Under the pieces are notes generated by a model. The model searched no databases, was not told where the DNA came from, and saw only the letters and a list, made by a program, of their open reading frames with translations. From contig WPDH01000027.1 of the NCBI GenBank assembly GCA_019137255.1, positions 496,001 through 560,000 on the forward strand: 64,000 nt of DNA, written 5' to 3'. Made by a program: the position numbers and the translations under genes. Of this stretch, positions 1 to 12,110 are shown piece by piece; positions within the stretch are counted from its first letter, which is position 1; each line of letters starts with the position of its first letter. The stretch comes from Corinectria fuckeliana. Taxonomy: Eukaryota > Ascomycota > Sordariomycetes > Hypocreales > Nectriaceae.

Positions 1-2
1 AG

Positions 3-1076
3 TCAAAGTGCAAGCTGGCAGTCTACACCAAGATCGACTGGTCTAAGATTCCGACCTTGTCGAAGAACTTGGTGGAACGACAGGCGCTCCACGACGCGGC
101 GAGCGACGCGGAGGAGCTTGCGGAGGTCGCTACAGATCAAGTCCGTAAACTGGGGGCGCGTAGCCGGACCAACAGAGCCATCCAGGTTTATGGCCAGATT
201 GGACAACAGACGGAAGTGGTGGTCTTCTCCCCCGCGACGAAGGAGTCAACCAAGAAGCAGGTCATCAAGCCTCGGACTCTGACAGCCATGGTGTTTGAGA
301 CTCTGCGGTCTTTTGGAGAAAGCGCCGTCTCGTCGCTCATCATGTGGGTCATTGCGGTGTTGCGGAAGCTGTTCAGCGTGGTCACGACGCACCGTTTCAT
401 CATAGGCCTTCTCGCTTTCAGCACCTTGACGAACTTGCTGATAACATCAGGCGAGATCTCGACGTGGTGGGGCGAGCGAAGGGCAGCGGGATTCATGCAG
501 AACATTGGAATCCGGCCCAACACTATGATGAGCAGGGCTATCTACATGGCCGACTTGAGCGAGGCCTCTGGAGCAGACAATCATCAATTGTCGTTCCCAC
601 AGAACAGCACATGTTTCGATACCTTCAGGGAGCTTCTGGAGGCTACGGACATGGACTCGCCTTGGGAAGACGCCGGGTCAGCGCTGTCATCGCCCTCGAG
701 TCAAGCTACGGCTCGGCGACTACGGCGGACACGGCAGCGACTCGGGTCCTATCGTCATGACCTACTTGTAGCTATGAGAGTGGTGAACAGCGTGGAGCGG
801 GAGATGCTCCAGTCGGAATGGGAGAATTGGCTGATAGACGAGAAGTCGCTGTGTGATGATCTGGACGTGGTGCTGCGGACCCAGTCGGAGAAGAAAAGGG
901 ACGGCAAGAAGAAAAAGAAGCAGCAGCAAGGTGGAAGTCCACAGAAGGTCATGGAGGCGATGTCGTCGGAGCGAAGACGAGAACTGCTAGAGTGGCGCGA
1001 CAGTCACTGCGGAAGCTGTCGGATTGATCATCAAACCGTGATGAGGCAGCGAAAACTTACCATGGCGTGGGCGTAA
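3..1076 (+). CDS. Sip3/Lam-type VASt-domain membrane protein, 3' part (5' end outside the window)
   Basis: The frame is open from the first bases of the window to a stop at 1076, so this is the C-terminal ~357 residues of a longer protein; the ATG-like codon at 57 is internal. The first part (IDWSK...LVERQALHDAASDAEEL) looks like the end of a VASt lipid-binding domain. A hydrophobic stretch follows (LIMWVIAVLRKLF, then FIIGLLAFSTLTNLLI), then the segment WWGERRAAGFM..IGIRPNTMMSRAIYM. A basic helical tail with a KKRDGKKKKKQQQ tract and a CGSC pair lies near the end. This arrangement matches the C-terminus of fungal Sip3/Ysp (Lam) proteins, which in yeast move sterol at ER membrane contact sites. 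The family call rests on pattern memory; BAR/PH/GRAM domains would lie upstream, outside the window. No intron is needed in the visible part. Confidence 0.72.
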   Translation, partial: SKCKLAVYTKIDWSKIPTLSKNLVERQALHDAASDAEELAEVATDQVRKLGARSRTNRAIQVYGQIGQQTEVVVFSPATKESTKKQVIKPRTLTAMVFETLRSFGESAVSSLIMWVIAVLRKLFSVVTTHRFIIGLLAFSTLTNLLITSGEISTWWGERRAAGFMQNIGIRPNTMMSRAIYMADLSEASGADNHQLSFPQNSTCFDTFRELLEATDMDSPWEDAGSALSSPSSQATARRLRRTRQRLGSYRHDLLVAMRVVNSVEREMLQSEWENWLIDEKSLCDDLDVVLRTQSEKKRDGKKKKKQQQGGSPQKVMEAMSSERRRELLEWRDSHCGSCRIDHQTVMRQRKLTMAWA

Positions 1077-1825
1077 GGTGTAAGACAAGGCGTAAGGTAG
1101 CATTAAACGCATCTGCCAGGCGCTGTGAGAGGTGGGAGTGGGTGAGTTGGTTGGATGGAGCATTCATTCATTTTATTTACTTAGTTATTTATTTATTGTT
1201 TATTGTATAAACAGGAAAGATTGAAGCGGAGTGTATCTAAGTAAACAGCGTAATAACAGAGAATTGTCAAGGGCAAAAGTGCGTTCTCGCGATAGTGTCC
1301 CCTGGTTTGATTAATAAGACATGCCGGTTTTCAACACTACTTATCTACTTGGCACTTGGTTTATCACTGACTCGGTTACTTGTACGGGGAAGTACGAATA
1401 GATAAGTAATCTAGACCAATAAGGTAGACTACTCCGTATTTCGAAGGAAGTTCCGCGTATTCCGGGGAGCCACTATAGCGTGTAGCGGTGTGCTACCCGT
1501 TAATCAACTAGCGGGCTTTGGCCTGGCCGAAAGCTCCGGAGGGGCACCGCGAACCTGGCACCACACATCACCGGCTTGCATGCCCTGACGTCAATGAGGC
1601 GGCCCCAACCCGAGGCTGCTCTTCCATGCGTTCCGTCGTCATCTTCTGCTTCCTCTTCTCCTTCTCCTTCTTCTCCTTCTCCTTCTCCTCATAACGCTTG
1701 CTGGTGTGTCTTGTTTTTGGCTGCATTTTCCGCATCTCCACTCCCCTCGCAACTGTACCGCATGAGCTATTGAATTCCTCACCCTCTCCGAAGCACGCCG
1801 GCACTGCAACCACTCACTCGCTACC
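1077..1825. other. intergenic region with pyrimidine-rich leader
   Basis: No gene is seen. The first half is the A+T-rich 3' flank of the upstream gene. From about 1640 to 1690 there is a CTTCTC-type pyrimidine tract, followed by C-rich sequence leading into the ATG at 1826; this resembles the CT-rich 5' leaders common in filamentous fungi. Short frames here are low-complexity artefacts of the tract. Confidence 0.6.
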
Positions 1826-3905
1826 ATGGCGAGCCATCACGAGCCGTTCTCGGCCATGGGCCCTGTCCAATGGCACGACGTCCCCCATCACAATATCAAA
1901 GAGTATCTCGACGACGTCTTCGCCGAGACGCAGACAGTCGTCGAGTCCATCCCTGCATCAACCACGACGAAGGCAGCCGCCACGAGCACCGGACGGGCCA
2001 GGTCCAAGACGGAGTCAGCAGTAGCAATCGGCGATATCCAGCGAGCACCATCGCAGCGACAGACGGCCGCGGCCATTAGCCAGGCGCAGGATCTCCGCAA
2101 GGAATGGAAAGAAATCAAAGTCAACCCGAAGGACAATCCACTGGGGATCAACGTCTACAAGCTCTCGGCCAAGGATGGTCGCGGTTCCTGGTTTGCTCGA
2201 CGGAGCGTGCACGACGGGCTGTCCTTTGACGATTGGAAGAGAGGCCTTGGCATTGAATTCGCAGAGACGATGAAGGTTCAAGGATCACCGGGCAGCGGCA
2301 ATATTCGAGGCATTGGCGCTGACAAGCGTGTCGAAGACCACGCCGTCGAAGATATTGGTCATATGCAGGGCAAGTTCAATTCATTTCCCACCAAAATCAC
2401 GACGCCGTGATGCTGACCGCTCTGATGTAGTCTTTCAGCTTTCCGCCCAGTTCCCAGGCCCAACTGCGCCGAGAGACTTTGTAACTCTACTTCTGACTAC
2501 CGAAACCTCGGCCAAGACGGCAGATGGGTCTCGTCCGCTTAGACAATACATGGTTGTCTCGAAACCATGCGACCACCCGGAATGTCCCCCACGCCAGGGC
2601 ATCATCCGCGGCTACTACGAATCCGTCGAGGTGATCCGAGAAGTCCCCATCGACATGGTGGCCAACAAGCGATCGCTCTCCTCGGCTGACTTGGACAGGG
2701 ACGAGTCTAAGAGACGAAGTACTGTCATCGGCAACGACAACTACGACACCTCGGCAAGAAACCCAGACGACTTTCCCACAGCTATCGAGTGGCTCATGAT
2801 CACGCGAAGCGACCCCGGAGGAAGTGTGCCGCGCTTCTTGATTGAGAAGGGAACCCCACCCGGCATCGTTGGGGACGCGGGCAAGTTCCTCAAATGGCTT
2901 ACGTCAAAGGCGGCTCAGGGCTTCTCGGAGCCCGTTGACGATGATGTCACCAAGGCTCCCGAATCGAACGAGCTAGACAAAGACAAGAGTAAGAAGACAC
3001 GAGACGCGCCAACCATCACCACCTCCACCTTCACCTCCACCTCCACTTCCACCTCCACCCCGAACAACGTTAACCTCAGCCGTCTCACTCATCAATCGGA
3101 CCAGGACGACGACACGGTTCCCAGTAGCAATGGCTTATATGGCATCATCAGTGGTGCCTTTGGAGCAGCCAGCTCCTTGGTCTCGTCTAGCCTCCTCAGA
3201 ATTGGTGCCTATTCGGACGTAGGTTCCAACGACAGCTTTTCCGATGCTCCAACCGTTGGGGAAGAGCGCCACGAAGATGACAGCGTCGCCAGCGACACTT
3301 CTTCCGCTCGGAGCTTCGCCTCCGCCCTGGAGAAAAGCGTGACCGACGACAAGTCCCCAGAAGGCACAGAGACCCAGTCCGAAACTTCCAAGTCCACTCA
3401 GCAACCCGGCCAGCGCGACAAAGAACTCAAGAAACTCGAGGAGCGGCGACGGAAGCTAGATGAGAAGGTGGCCAAGATGCTAGAGCGCCGGAACAACAAG
3501 CTGCAAGGCGAGAAGGAAAAAGACGCGGCGTCCATTGCCCGCATGCGCGAGAAGCACGACCGCGAGGTCGCCAAGCAAGAAGAAAAGTACCGCCGAGAGG
3601 TGCGCAAGCTCGAAGAGAAGCGGGAGAACGAGAAGCGGAAAGTCGAGGAGCGGCAACGCAAGGCGCACGAACGCGAGGAGAAGGCCAACATGACGCTGGA
3701 GCTCGAGAAGATCCGGGCTGAGCGGGATCTCGCCCACCGACAGATCGAGATCCTAGAGACCCAGGTTGGCGAGCTTCAGGCACAAAACACCATGTTGGTA
3801 AGGAAGATTGGCAAGATGGGCTTGCTGGACCGGACAGACTCTACCCCGTCGTTCAAGAGCCTACGGGGGACTGACTCGAAGACCACGACGCCGGCGTCTC
3901 TGTAG
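1826..3905 (+). CDS. DUF3074 (START-like) domain protein with C-terminal coiled coil
   Basis: Two exons, 1826..2369 and 2431..3905 (672 aa). The start ATG sits in a good context (ctaccATGg). The N-terminal third up to about residue 300 (QDLRKEWKEIKVNPKDNPLGINVYKL, then after the intron FQLSAQFPGPTAPRDFVTLLL and RQYMVVSKPCDHPECPPRQGIIRGYYESVEVIREVP) matches the fungal DUF3074 family, a START-like fold of unknown ligand. The middle is Ser/Thr-rich with a TSTSTSTSTP run, and residues ~509-645 form a highly charged coiled coil (RKLEEKRENEKRKVEERQRK). The intron at 2370..2430 starts GCAAGT and ends TAG with a TGCTGAC branch site, a GC-AG intron. Splicing joins G to TC (Val) and restores the family reading GHMQVFQLSAQF. 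Function is unknown; a lipid-related adaptor role is only a guess from the fold. Confidence 0.82.
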
Positions 3906-4030
3906 GCGAGAGGACCGAGATTAACGATAAATGTGCATTAGAACTAGGAAGCGTCATGATTGGGGTTTGCGGGGTGTTGGGAGCAACTTGAAAATGCGAA
4001 ATGCTTGATTCTTTTGTTCTTCTATTCCGG

Positions 4031-7000
4031 TCAAGCATGTGCCCTTTCCTCCAGTACCTCATTCAGCGGTTGCAACAGTAGACCTGACAAGTGACCTTTC
4101 CCGCTCGTCAAGAAGCGACTTGACTTGTCGATAGTTGCGCGTTGATTGCGCTCCGGGTGACGCCTCATCAGTGCGACAGCGGCTCGGATAACGCGAGACA
4201 GGATGGCAAACACCTGCGGCTTCGAGGCGTACCCGAGAGGACCGTCCTCCTGGCTGGTAAGAGCATCGATCGGCGCGAGTCCGCTGTACACCGACGACGT
4301 CAGGTTCCCGAGGACGTCGTCTTCCGAGCTCCATTGCAGGCTCTCAAAGGCGGCTGCCCAGCGATGGGACTCCCTGACCTCGTCGATGAACAGATTCTGC
4401 TCCTCGACGACGAAGAGGGAGTCGTCGGACTTCATGGCCTCTCTGAGCTGATCCGCGACCTTGGCTTCGCCATTGTCGAGGTTGGGGAATCTGGTGTCTC
4501 CCATCATTCGACCAGCCACAGCCTGACGGAACGTTGGGCTGTGGCCAAAGTGCTGAGCCAGCCACGCCACGAGTCGGTTGGCGGCTTCGATAGGAGCCAA
4601 GGGCTGACCGAGGATGCTCGCCACGGCGGCTGAGCTGACGTCTCGGATATCATCATCGTCGTCGTTGAGAGAGTCGTAAAGAGCTACCAGGGCAGGGAGA
4701 CATTCCTCGGCGGTCCACGTGGAGTCTTTCACGCTGAAGAACGAGCGGAGGGACTCGGCTGCGGCTGCGCGAGTGTCGAAATCCTTGAAAGAAATGTTAA
4801 TGCTTCAATGACTAACAAAGTGAGGGCATCATGACCAGAGTGCATCACCAACCTTGTCGTCCGACCCGGCGTCGGCCATCATGTGTCCCCAGCCCAGGAG
4901 ACCTGCGACAGGAATGGCTTGCCTCTGCCTTAGGATGGCCATGATGCAGCCGCTGATTCTGATGCCGGCGTTGGCGAGCGCAGGGTTCAACAGGCCAAAA
5001 GGCAGGCTATTCCAGATCCGAGAGAGCGAGGACGAAGAAAGGGCGGCTGTCTTGCTCGTCACCAACGAATGGTCTAGCAGCTCCGTGAGGTTCTGCAGCG
5101 CGACGACCCGTGGCTCGGCTGGACCGATGGCCAAGCAGACGTCCAAGTATAGACCGCAAAAACCGGAGCGGTCGGCGTCGGAAAGCTTCGACACGTTCCA
5201 AAGCCTGGGAATCGTCTCCAACCCAACCACCAAGCTGTTCACGCCCATCTGCTTTCCCAAGAGCAGAGCCTGAAGGCTCTCGACCGGGCTTCCAGCTTTA
5301 CATTCAGATGCAGAGTAGACCTCGTGAATCACTCGCTGGGCTCTCAGGAGCGCGCCTTCGGGCTTCCCGAACGTTGGGTACTCGAATTGGATGCGCTCAA
5401 CAGTAGCCGGCTTTGGAAGTGCGCGTACCATGTTCACGACTTCAAGATACGCGGCCGCGATCTCGGGAGATTCCAAGTTTTGTATTTGGCGCCAGTACCC
5501 CCCAAGAAACTGCACAAGCCTGGGTACATCGCCTGTCGCTGTGTCAGCTGTGCAATCCATCAGTGTTGGGGGCCATGCGCTTACCTTGAAGACAATCCTG
5601 CATAACCTCGTCAAGTCTCTCGACGACACACTTGAGGGATAGCAGAACACCGTGCACGTGGTTCTGTGTATTCACTGTCGTATATTGCACAGACTCTGCA
5701 GCTAAGCCGGCCATGACATCAAGCCACTTGTCGTGCAAGAGACACGAGCAAAGGGTTCGAGCTGCGATTTCGCGCACATGCCAGACAGGGCTAGCCAGAT
5801 ACTTGGCGACATGGATCTGGAGTTCCTCCCGGAGGAGCTCGGGAGGGCCGGCTCTTCGTATGATGTCCAGTGCCGGAAAGACGGACTCCGCCGCCGCCGA
5901 GCCCGTGGCCGTGGACGCCATGATCTGGTGCCCCGATTTGAGAAGAGTGAGGAGGACGTGCGGGAGGGACGGGTATCGGTGGTACGCGATGCGGTTTGCC
6001 TTTCCATCCCAGCCAGCCTCCATGGTAGCCTTGCTCTCGTGAGAGCCGAAGAGGCAGTCTATGAGGCTGCGGAGCAAGATCAACCCGCAGTTTCGAATGG
6101 CCCAGAGTTCAGACTTGAGGCCGTTCGCGGCTAGCTCGAGGCACTGCAGCAAGTACTTCTCGGATTTGTTGCCAGCTGCAGTGAGATACGAGCTTTTGAA
6201 TATGTCCTTCAGACAGTTGTATGCATGCACCTGTGGGAGGTTGGTGCCGTCGGTTTCAGAGACACGGGCTTCCGTACTGGCGACTTCCATCAGCTTTGCC
6301 ATCACCTGCTCGAAGGAAGGGCTTGAAGCATTGGCCGAAAGCACGCCAGTCATCATGGCAGGAATTCCAGCAGATCTCCGAGTTGTGGAGACCTGGGCGA
6401 AGATGGCATCCATGGTTCCGTTGTACCATTGTTCAAGCAAGGTTGGTCCCTGTTGGCCATCGGCTCCTTGGTCTAGGTGCTTGACGAGTTGACAGCAAGT
6501 CGCAAAGGTCAGCGCTACCGTTGTAAACGCGCCTCGATGTCTTAGATTTGATAACTGAGTGAAAGTCAAGTTGCCTATTCTCTCATAGACCTCCCTTGAG
6601 GGGTATATCCTTCCTAGGCGGGACTGCTGCTTGATGGGAAGAGTCAAGGCTCGCATAAGATTGCTATGACAGTCATTAACAAAAAAATGGCTTGGAGAAC
6701 GGGTCAATAGCTACCTTGCTTCATGGATTGCTCGAAAACTGTAACTCAAGATGTCCTTGGTGTCCAAGCCATCGACTTCTTCCAGGTCTTGAGGCAAATG
6801 GCCCTCCGGCGAGTCATCACAGAGGATGTCTCGCACAGCGGCCCACACGCGCTCGCCACATACCACGAGCCGGTCCTGAATGACCTGCACAGACTTCAAC
6901 TCGCTTTCGGAGAATTGCAGCTCCGAGACCACCTGCCAAGTGTAACACAAGGAAGCAAAGTCGCCGTGAGCCGGGGCATCTAGGACTGCTCTCCCTAGAT

Positions 7001-8987
7001 CCTTCTCAGCCACGGACAACTTGGTTTCAAGCCCAATAACCAGGGTCGACAGAAGAGAAAGCCGGCTTTGCTCGCCGTCTGAGAACCTATAGAGAAGCTG
7101 AAAAATTCTAGCAACACCGTCGGAGTGATCTGCTCGAGCTGTTCGTCGGGACAGTGCCTCCGCTCTCCGCAGAAGCTCCGTAAGCTCTTCAGTTGCGTTG
7201 ACCTTTCCTCCGGTCGACATCAGAGTGAAGCACCCATGCCGCTCGTCTGAGAATATCTGCTTCAGTACAAAAGCTGAATGGTCTCGAACGTCATCAAATG
7301 GGTCCATGATCAAGTCAGACAAAGCCCGCAGCCACGTGCCGTCGAATCGATCGAAAAAGATGCGTTGGTCGTCGGATGTTTCCCAGGTCTTTGTCTTTTC
7401 TCCTTCCATGCGAAGGACAAACTTGACAGCCTTTAAGGACGCAATGTGTCGCTGGTACGAGGCAGTCGGGGTCAACTCGCCGCACAAGAATCCGATATAC
7501 CAAAAAAGAAATCTTTCGTGGTAGTCCAAACATTCAACAAGTTGTAGTTCGGGCAGTGATATTAAGTTGGCGCGATAAATGACGGGCTTTGATTTGGTCG
7601 ACGAAGTGCTTTGTGCTTCATCATCCTTCTGGACTTGGGCAGCTGCTCGGGGAATGCTTCGTTTAAGTACAAAGATGGCGCCTCTGACTCTCTTGAACAT
7701 GTCTCGAACTTTGCTAGAGATATCGTTTCGAAATTTGGCATCCGATTCGGCAAAGAAGGTCGGCAGGTGCTTTGTTAAAAGGTCCAGCGCCTTGGAGGAA
7801 TATGGTCGCGTCGTTAAAGGAGAGCTGATTAGGAGAGAGAAGGCGAATGACCGGACCTCGTGTGACGGATGAGCCAGAACTCTTTCTAGCACCTTTTCAT
7901 CGAGGACAATGCAGGACTTGTCATCACCTGCCTTGTCATCGCCGTTCAAAGCTGTCGTCGTTAGCACGTTTCTTCAGTTAGTCGACAGCTCACCTTACCT
8001 GGTTCCTCCACTAAGCCCACCTTCTTCCCAGTCTCCAGGGCAGCCAGTTGTAAAAGTGCTGGGATGTCCAAGTCAAAGCCGACATTTGCCGAGACAGCTT
8101 CATAGTCATTCACCCTCCTCAAAAATAGCAAGGCTTCGGACTTGTCAGCCTTGAACAGGCCAAGGAAGACGTAGTTCTTGATCGACTCTAAGATGGAAGA
8201 GTCCTCGGCAAGCACTTCCAGTAGCCACCGGTGCCAGGTTTCAATGCTTAGTCCCGCTGGCCCAGGGGTCTGTTTCCGCAAGGCACGGTATAAGACAACG
8301 ATGAATCTCCCCGCAGCCGGGCAAACAAAATGCAGTCTCATCCAGTGAAACATTTCAAAGAAAAAGGCCTTCCAGACTTCAAGAGGGTTTCTCGGAGCCT
8401 CCTTTCGTTGAAGGGTTACGAAACTTGAATATATCTCTTCAACGGACATAATGTTCTTGGTGAGGAGATGATCTAGGGCCTTAATTGCGGACTTGGCCAA
8501 GGGCTTCGCCGACATTCCCGCAATGATGGAGACAAGATTGTCGAGCATGGCTCTCTTAGTCGACTGCGACGTCTTCTCATCTGGGCTCCTCGATATGAGT
8601 CGGGGCAACAAGTCCAGAACTAACCTCATCGAGCGGTGATTGTCCGATTCGTTCCACTCGATGTAGAAAGTGAAGAGCTCCAGGGCCACATCTCTGGTAA
8701 ATGACCACAGCCGAAGGGGTTCTGAGCGAGACTTTGAGGCTTGTTCCACAAAGCCACACAGTTTTACGCAGGAGTTCCCTGAAGCGGATCTGGGCTGTGC
8801 GGCATTGGCAAGGAGTTTGGTAAAGATCGACTGGGCCCAACTGTTTTACTTCTTAGAATACATAAATGTGAGCTCTCGGACGGAATGCGCACCTGGCCTG
8901 GCTCTCGGCTGGCTGCTCCTCGACCCATTTTGAGATGTAATTGGAGTTGGCGATTAAGTCGTCAACCTGCTGGGCGTTGTCCCGCAT
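4031..8987 (-). CDS. trm732: tRNA 2'-O-methyltransferase partner Trm732 / THADA homologue (DUF2428)
   Basis: Six exons on the minus strand: 8987..8893, 8840..7999, 7951..6715, 6663..5585, 5538..4853, 4783..4031. They sum to 4692 nt, 1563 aa. Introns are 46-69 bp with GT-AG ends and branch-like sequences (for example gtgctaac in 7998..7952). It is a large helical-repeat protein. Diagnostic stretches are FLFWYIGFLCGELTPTASYQRHIASLKA (exon 3) and RRSAGIPAMMTGVLSA followed by the ELWAIRNCGLILLRSLID block (exon 4, about residues 815-930), the DUF2428 core of THADA/Trm732. In yeast Trm732 works with the methyltransferase Trm7 to 2'-O-methylate position 32 of the tRNA anticodon loop. The start is the first ATG of the spliced frame (MRDNAQQVDDLIANS). 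It diverges from the uL1 gene with 375 bp between the ATGs and converges on the DUF3074 gene (125 bp between stops). Confidence 0.88.
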
Positions 8988-9362
8988 CGCGATGTCAGAC
9001 TTCCCAATTGATCTGCGCCCGTTGGCTCGTCAACTCCTCGAACGGACAGCAGCAGAATTAGTAGTAACTGGTCAACCCGATCAAAAGAGATTTCTTCTTC
9101 TTCTGGAGCTGTCGTCGACCCTCACGGCGGTCTAGCAGTCCCTAGACGCGGCACGCTTTTGCGATGCTGGAGCTCCGAAGGCCCACATCACGTGTCAGGT
9201 CCCGTGAGAAAATTGTGCCCTCCCGCAGTGCCCCACCACTACCGAGTCCCACACCCGCTAAATTTCGATTTTCGAAAATCTTGAAATTCGCCCAAACTTC
9301 AACAACAGATACGCTCCTGACCACCATTAGATAATAGTGAAATCTACTGGGAGACTGTCAAG

Positions 9363-10217
9363 ATGTCGAAGATCACAGTCGGTATGATTCACCTCGGGCC
9401 CCTGCCTCCATCACCTGGAGCCTTGATGCCCTCGTCGCCGCCGCGAATTGTCTGGTGCTAACTGCGATACAGCTAATGTCCGGACGCAAGTCGCCGATCT
9501 CTTGGAGTACTCCAACGAGACCAAGAAGCGCAACTTCCTCGAGACCGTCGAGCTCCAGATCGGCCTGAAGAACTATGACCCTCAGCGTGATAAGCGTTTC
9601 TCTGGCACCATCAAGCTGCCCGCTATCCCCCGCCCCAACATGGCCATCTGGTACGACTCGAAGGAAATCCGCCGGCGAGAGACCCTTTTCTGACTGGAGT
9701 GTGCAGCATTCTCGGTGACCAGCACGATATCGATCGTGCCAAGCACGGTGGTGTCGACGCCATGTCCTCCGACGACTTGAAGAAGCTGAACAAGTACGGC
9801 AACCTCCGAAACCCGATTTGAAGGAGCGAATATTGACGAGTCGATAGGAACAAGAAGCTCATCAAGAAGCTTGCCCGCAAGTACGATGCCTTCGTCGCTT
9901 CCGAGGCCCTCATCAAGCAGATCCCCCGTCTCCTCGGTCCCGGTCTGTCCAAGGCCGGCAAGTTCCCCACCCCCGTCTCCCACGCCGACGACCTCACCAG
10001 CAAGATCAACGAGGTCAAGTCCACCATCAAGTTCCAGCTGAAGAAGGTTCTCTGCATGGGTGTCGCTGTCGGAAACGTCGAGATGCCCCAGGAGCAGCTG
10101 ATTGGTAACATCATGCTTGCCATCAACTACCTGGTCTCTCTTCTCAAGAAGGGCTGGCAGAACGTTGGTAGCCTGACCATCAAGGCTACCATGTCTCCTC
10201 CCAAGCGTCTGTACTAA
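9363..10217 (+). CDS. rpl1: 60S ribosomal protein uL1 (L10a / Rpl1)
   Basis: Four exons: 9363..9381, 9473..9650, 9707..9793, 9848..10217, total 654 nt, 217 aa, the usual eukaryotic uL1 length. Splicing gives MSKITVANVRTQVADLL, then PRPNMAI-CILGDQHDIDRAKHGGVDAM, KKLNK-NKKLIKKLARKYDAF and a C-terminus ending MSPPKRLY, all conserved in fungal L10a. uL1 forms the mobile L1 stalk of the large subunit and contacts E-site tRNA. Intron 1 falls after the sixth codon, a common place in fungal ribosomal protein genes. The three introns are 91, 56 and 54 bp. Nothing is degenerate. Confidence 0.96.
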
Positions 10218-10557
10218 GTGCACTTCTTGGATCTGGGCCTAGTCTGGTGGATTCTGTCGCTGAAATGCGGGAGCTAGCATAGATTGGGGATCATGGTTAT
10301 ACAGAAAAGAACACATCCAGGCAAAGCCGAATATGCGTATTCTCCGCACGAAGCGTGAGGCATCTGGCCACTTGTGATTTAGGCAGAAGCACTCCCTTTG
10401 CATCTGGTATAAGGCAAAGCTGGTTGGCTATGATATTATTTAGGCTTGCCTTGGCCAAGCTGCACGTGATCGCTTTCCGACACTTTGCGTAAAATGTGCT
10501 TTGAACCGTCACCCTCTGGCTGAGGATCGTAACTCATCCATCTAAACCCCCACCACA
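10218..10557. other. intergenic, no gene seen
   Basis: The 3' flank of the uL1 gene and the upstream side of the broken phosphotransferase gene. No conserved frame or RNA gene is recognised. Confidence 0.5.
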
Positions 10558-12110
10558 ATGAGAGACGCCATAATGAAAGACAAGGCCGACAAGGAGCGTC
10601 AATGCTTCGTCGAATCTATCGACACCAACTCCATTTGCCGTCTTGCATCGTCTTACCACGCCTTCCTTGTAAGACGTTTGGGTCCCCGAAACATGGCTCC
10701 TTCAACGTCTGTGTCTTCGTCGAGTTTGACAGCTGCTCCCCCCCAGAGAGGTGGGCTGTCCGGATCTCCCTCCCAGCCCGCACTGCCTGGATTGATGAGA
10801 AGATTGAGGCTGAGCTGGCTACTATGAGGTAAGCCGGCCTCTCCGCTCCTGAATGATGTGATGTATGTACCGTTTGTCTCACATAAATCGTGCCCATGGC
10901 ATGAATGTATATGTCACTGCCAAAACCACCCTTCATGTGCCCCACGTGCACGCCTACTCCTTCACTAAAGGCAGTCCTATCCAGTCAGCCTTTATCATTA
11001 TGGACTATATTTAAGGGCAGCACCTAAAGGATATTGGCTTCGGCATGGGGAATAAGTGGTTTGACTGCTTCCTCCGCCCGACTGCATTAACCATGAAGCT
11101 TCACGAGCAACTGGCCGACATCTGTATCTAACTCCGTCAGACCGAATTCCCTAAGATAGAAGCCCTTGGCCTCCTCGTTGTAGACGGGAAACTATCATAC
11201 ACTTGCGACCCCGATGATATCCATGTATACCACCGGCCCCTATCGATTAATATAGCCATACAGGAGTTCGAAGGAAAGGATCCCGGCGCTAGGATCAAGC
11301 TGAGAACCACCTTCTCAACAGCTAGGAGCTTTATAGAAGCCCTACTCTAGCTGGCTGAGAACGAATTTAACAAATCCCCAGATATAGGACTAGATATCCG
11401 CCTAGGGCGGAACTTCCTCTACGCTAGATACCAATTTTGCCGTTTTGTTCTTGATACTTGGCGACTCAGCCGCCAACGAGGGGCCCTTTATCTTAATGTA
11501 TTAGGATATGAGCATGCTAGTAACTAACTTGCTCTTTGACGAGGATCTTAACCTTATTGGCGTTCTAGATTTGGAATGGAGCTGTGTCGTTCTGGCACAG
11601 ATGCTGGTCCCGCCTGTCTGGTTGACTAGCGGCGGCCCTGAAGGAATGCTCCTCGGCACAGACTTATTCTGCACTGAGGTCGGCCGTCTTATTGCTGTCA
11701 TCGCAGACCGCGAGAGAGCCCTTCAGGTCTCGCCACGACTCTCCTAAGAATGGGTCAAGATGGAAACCTGGTGTCATACGGCCGTAGTGATAGCCCTCTT
11801 GAGCCCAGACCTAACATATAGAGTCTACTGGGACCTTGTGTTCTATAAGGTTGAAGAGCCAAGGCCAGAGCCTAACGACTATAAGAAGTTTTACATAGTG
11901 GCTATTCACCCGCGCCTGACAGCCTTCATGGAGCTCCCGGAGCAGAGGCGTTTCTTTAGGGAAGAGAAGGAACACTATAACAGCCCATGTGTACGACAGT
12001 TACCAGTAGAGGACATCTAACATCTTCTTCCGCCCCAGTATAGTAGAACTGGAGGACTGGGACGAAAGCATCCTAAGAAGTACTGCGATACGTAGATTGT
12101 AAAAGTGACA
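10558..12110 (+). pseudogene. broken aminoglycoside-phosphotransferase-family (APH/choline-kinase-like) gene
   Basis: Fragments in different frames align in order with the fungal APH-type phosphotransferase family: ..KHGSFNVCVFVEFD...RWAVRISLPARTAWIDEKIEAELATM (10602-10829), VPHVHAYSFTKGSPIQSAFIIMDY (about 10938-11011), HEQLADI (about 11100), NLLFDEDLNLIGVLDLEWSCVVLAQMLVPPVWLT (11520-11630, containing the DxxxNLIGVLDLEW active-site region) and VEELEDWDESIL-like sequence near 12050. A shift near 10655 and another near 11515 are needed, plus a possible remnant intron at about 10829-10925. In-frame stops are TAA 11012, TAA 11129, TAG 11348, TAA 11745 and TAA 12018. All could arise from glutamine codons by C-to-T change, as expected from repeat-induced point mutation. 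The ends are approximate. It is non-functional unless the assembly is wrong, which five stops make unlikely. Confidence 0.75.
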
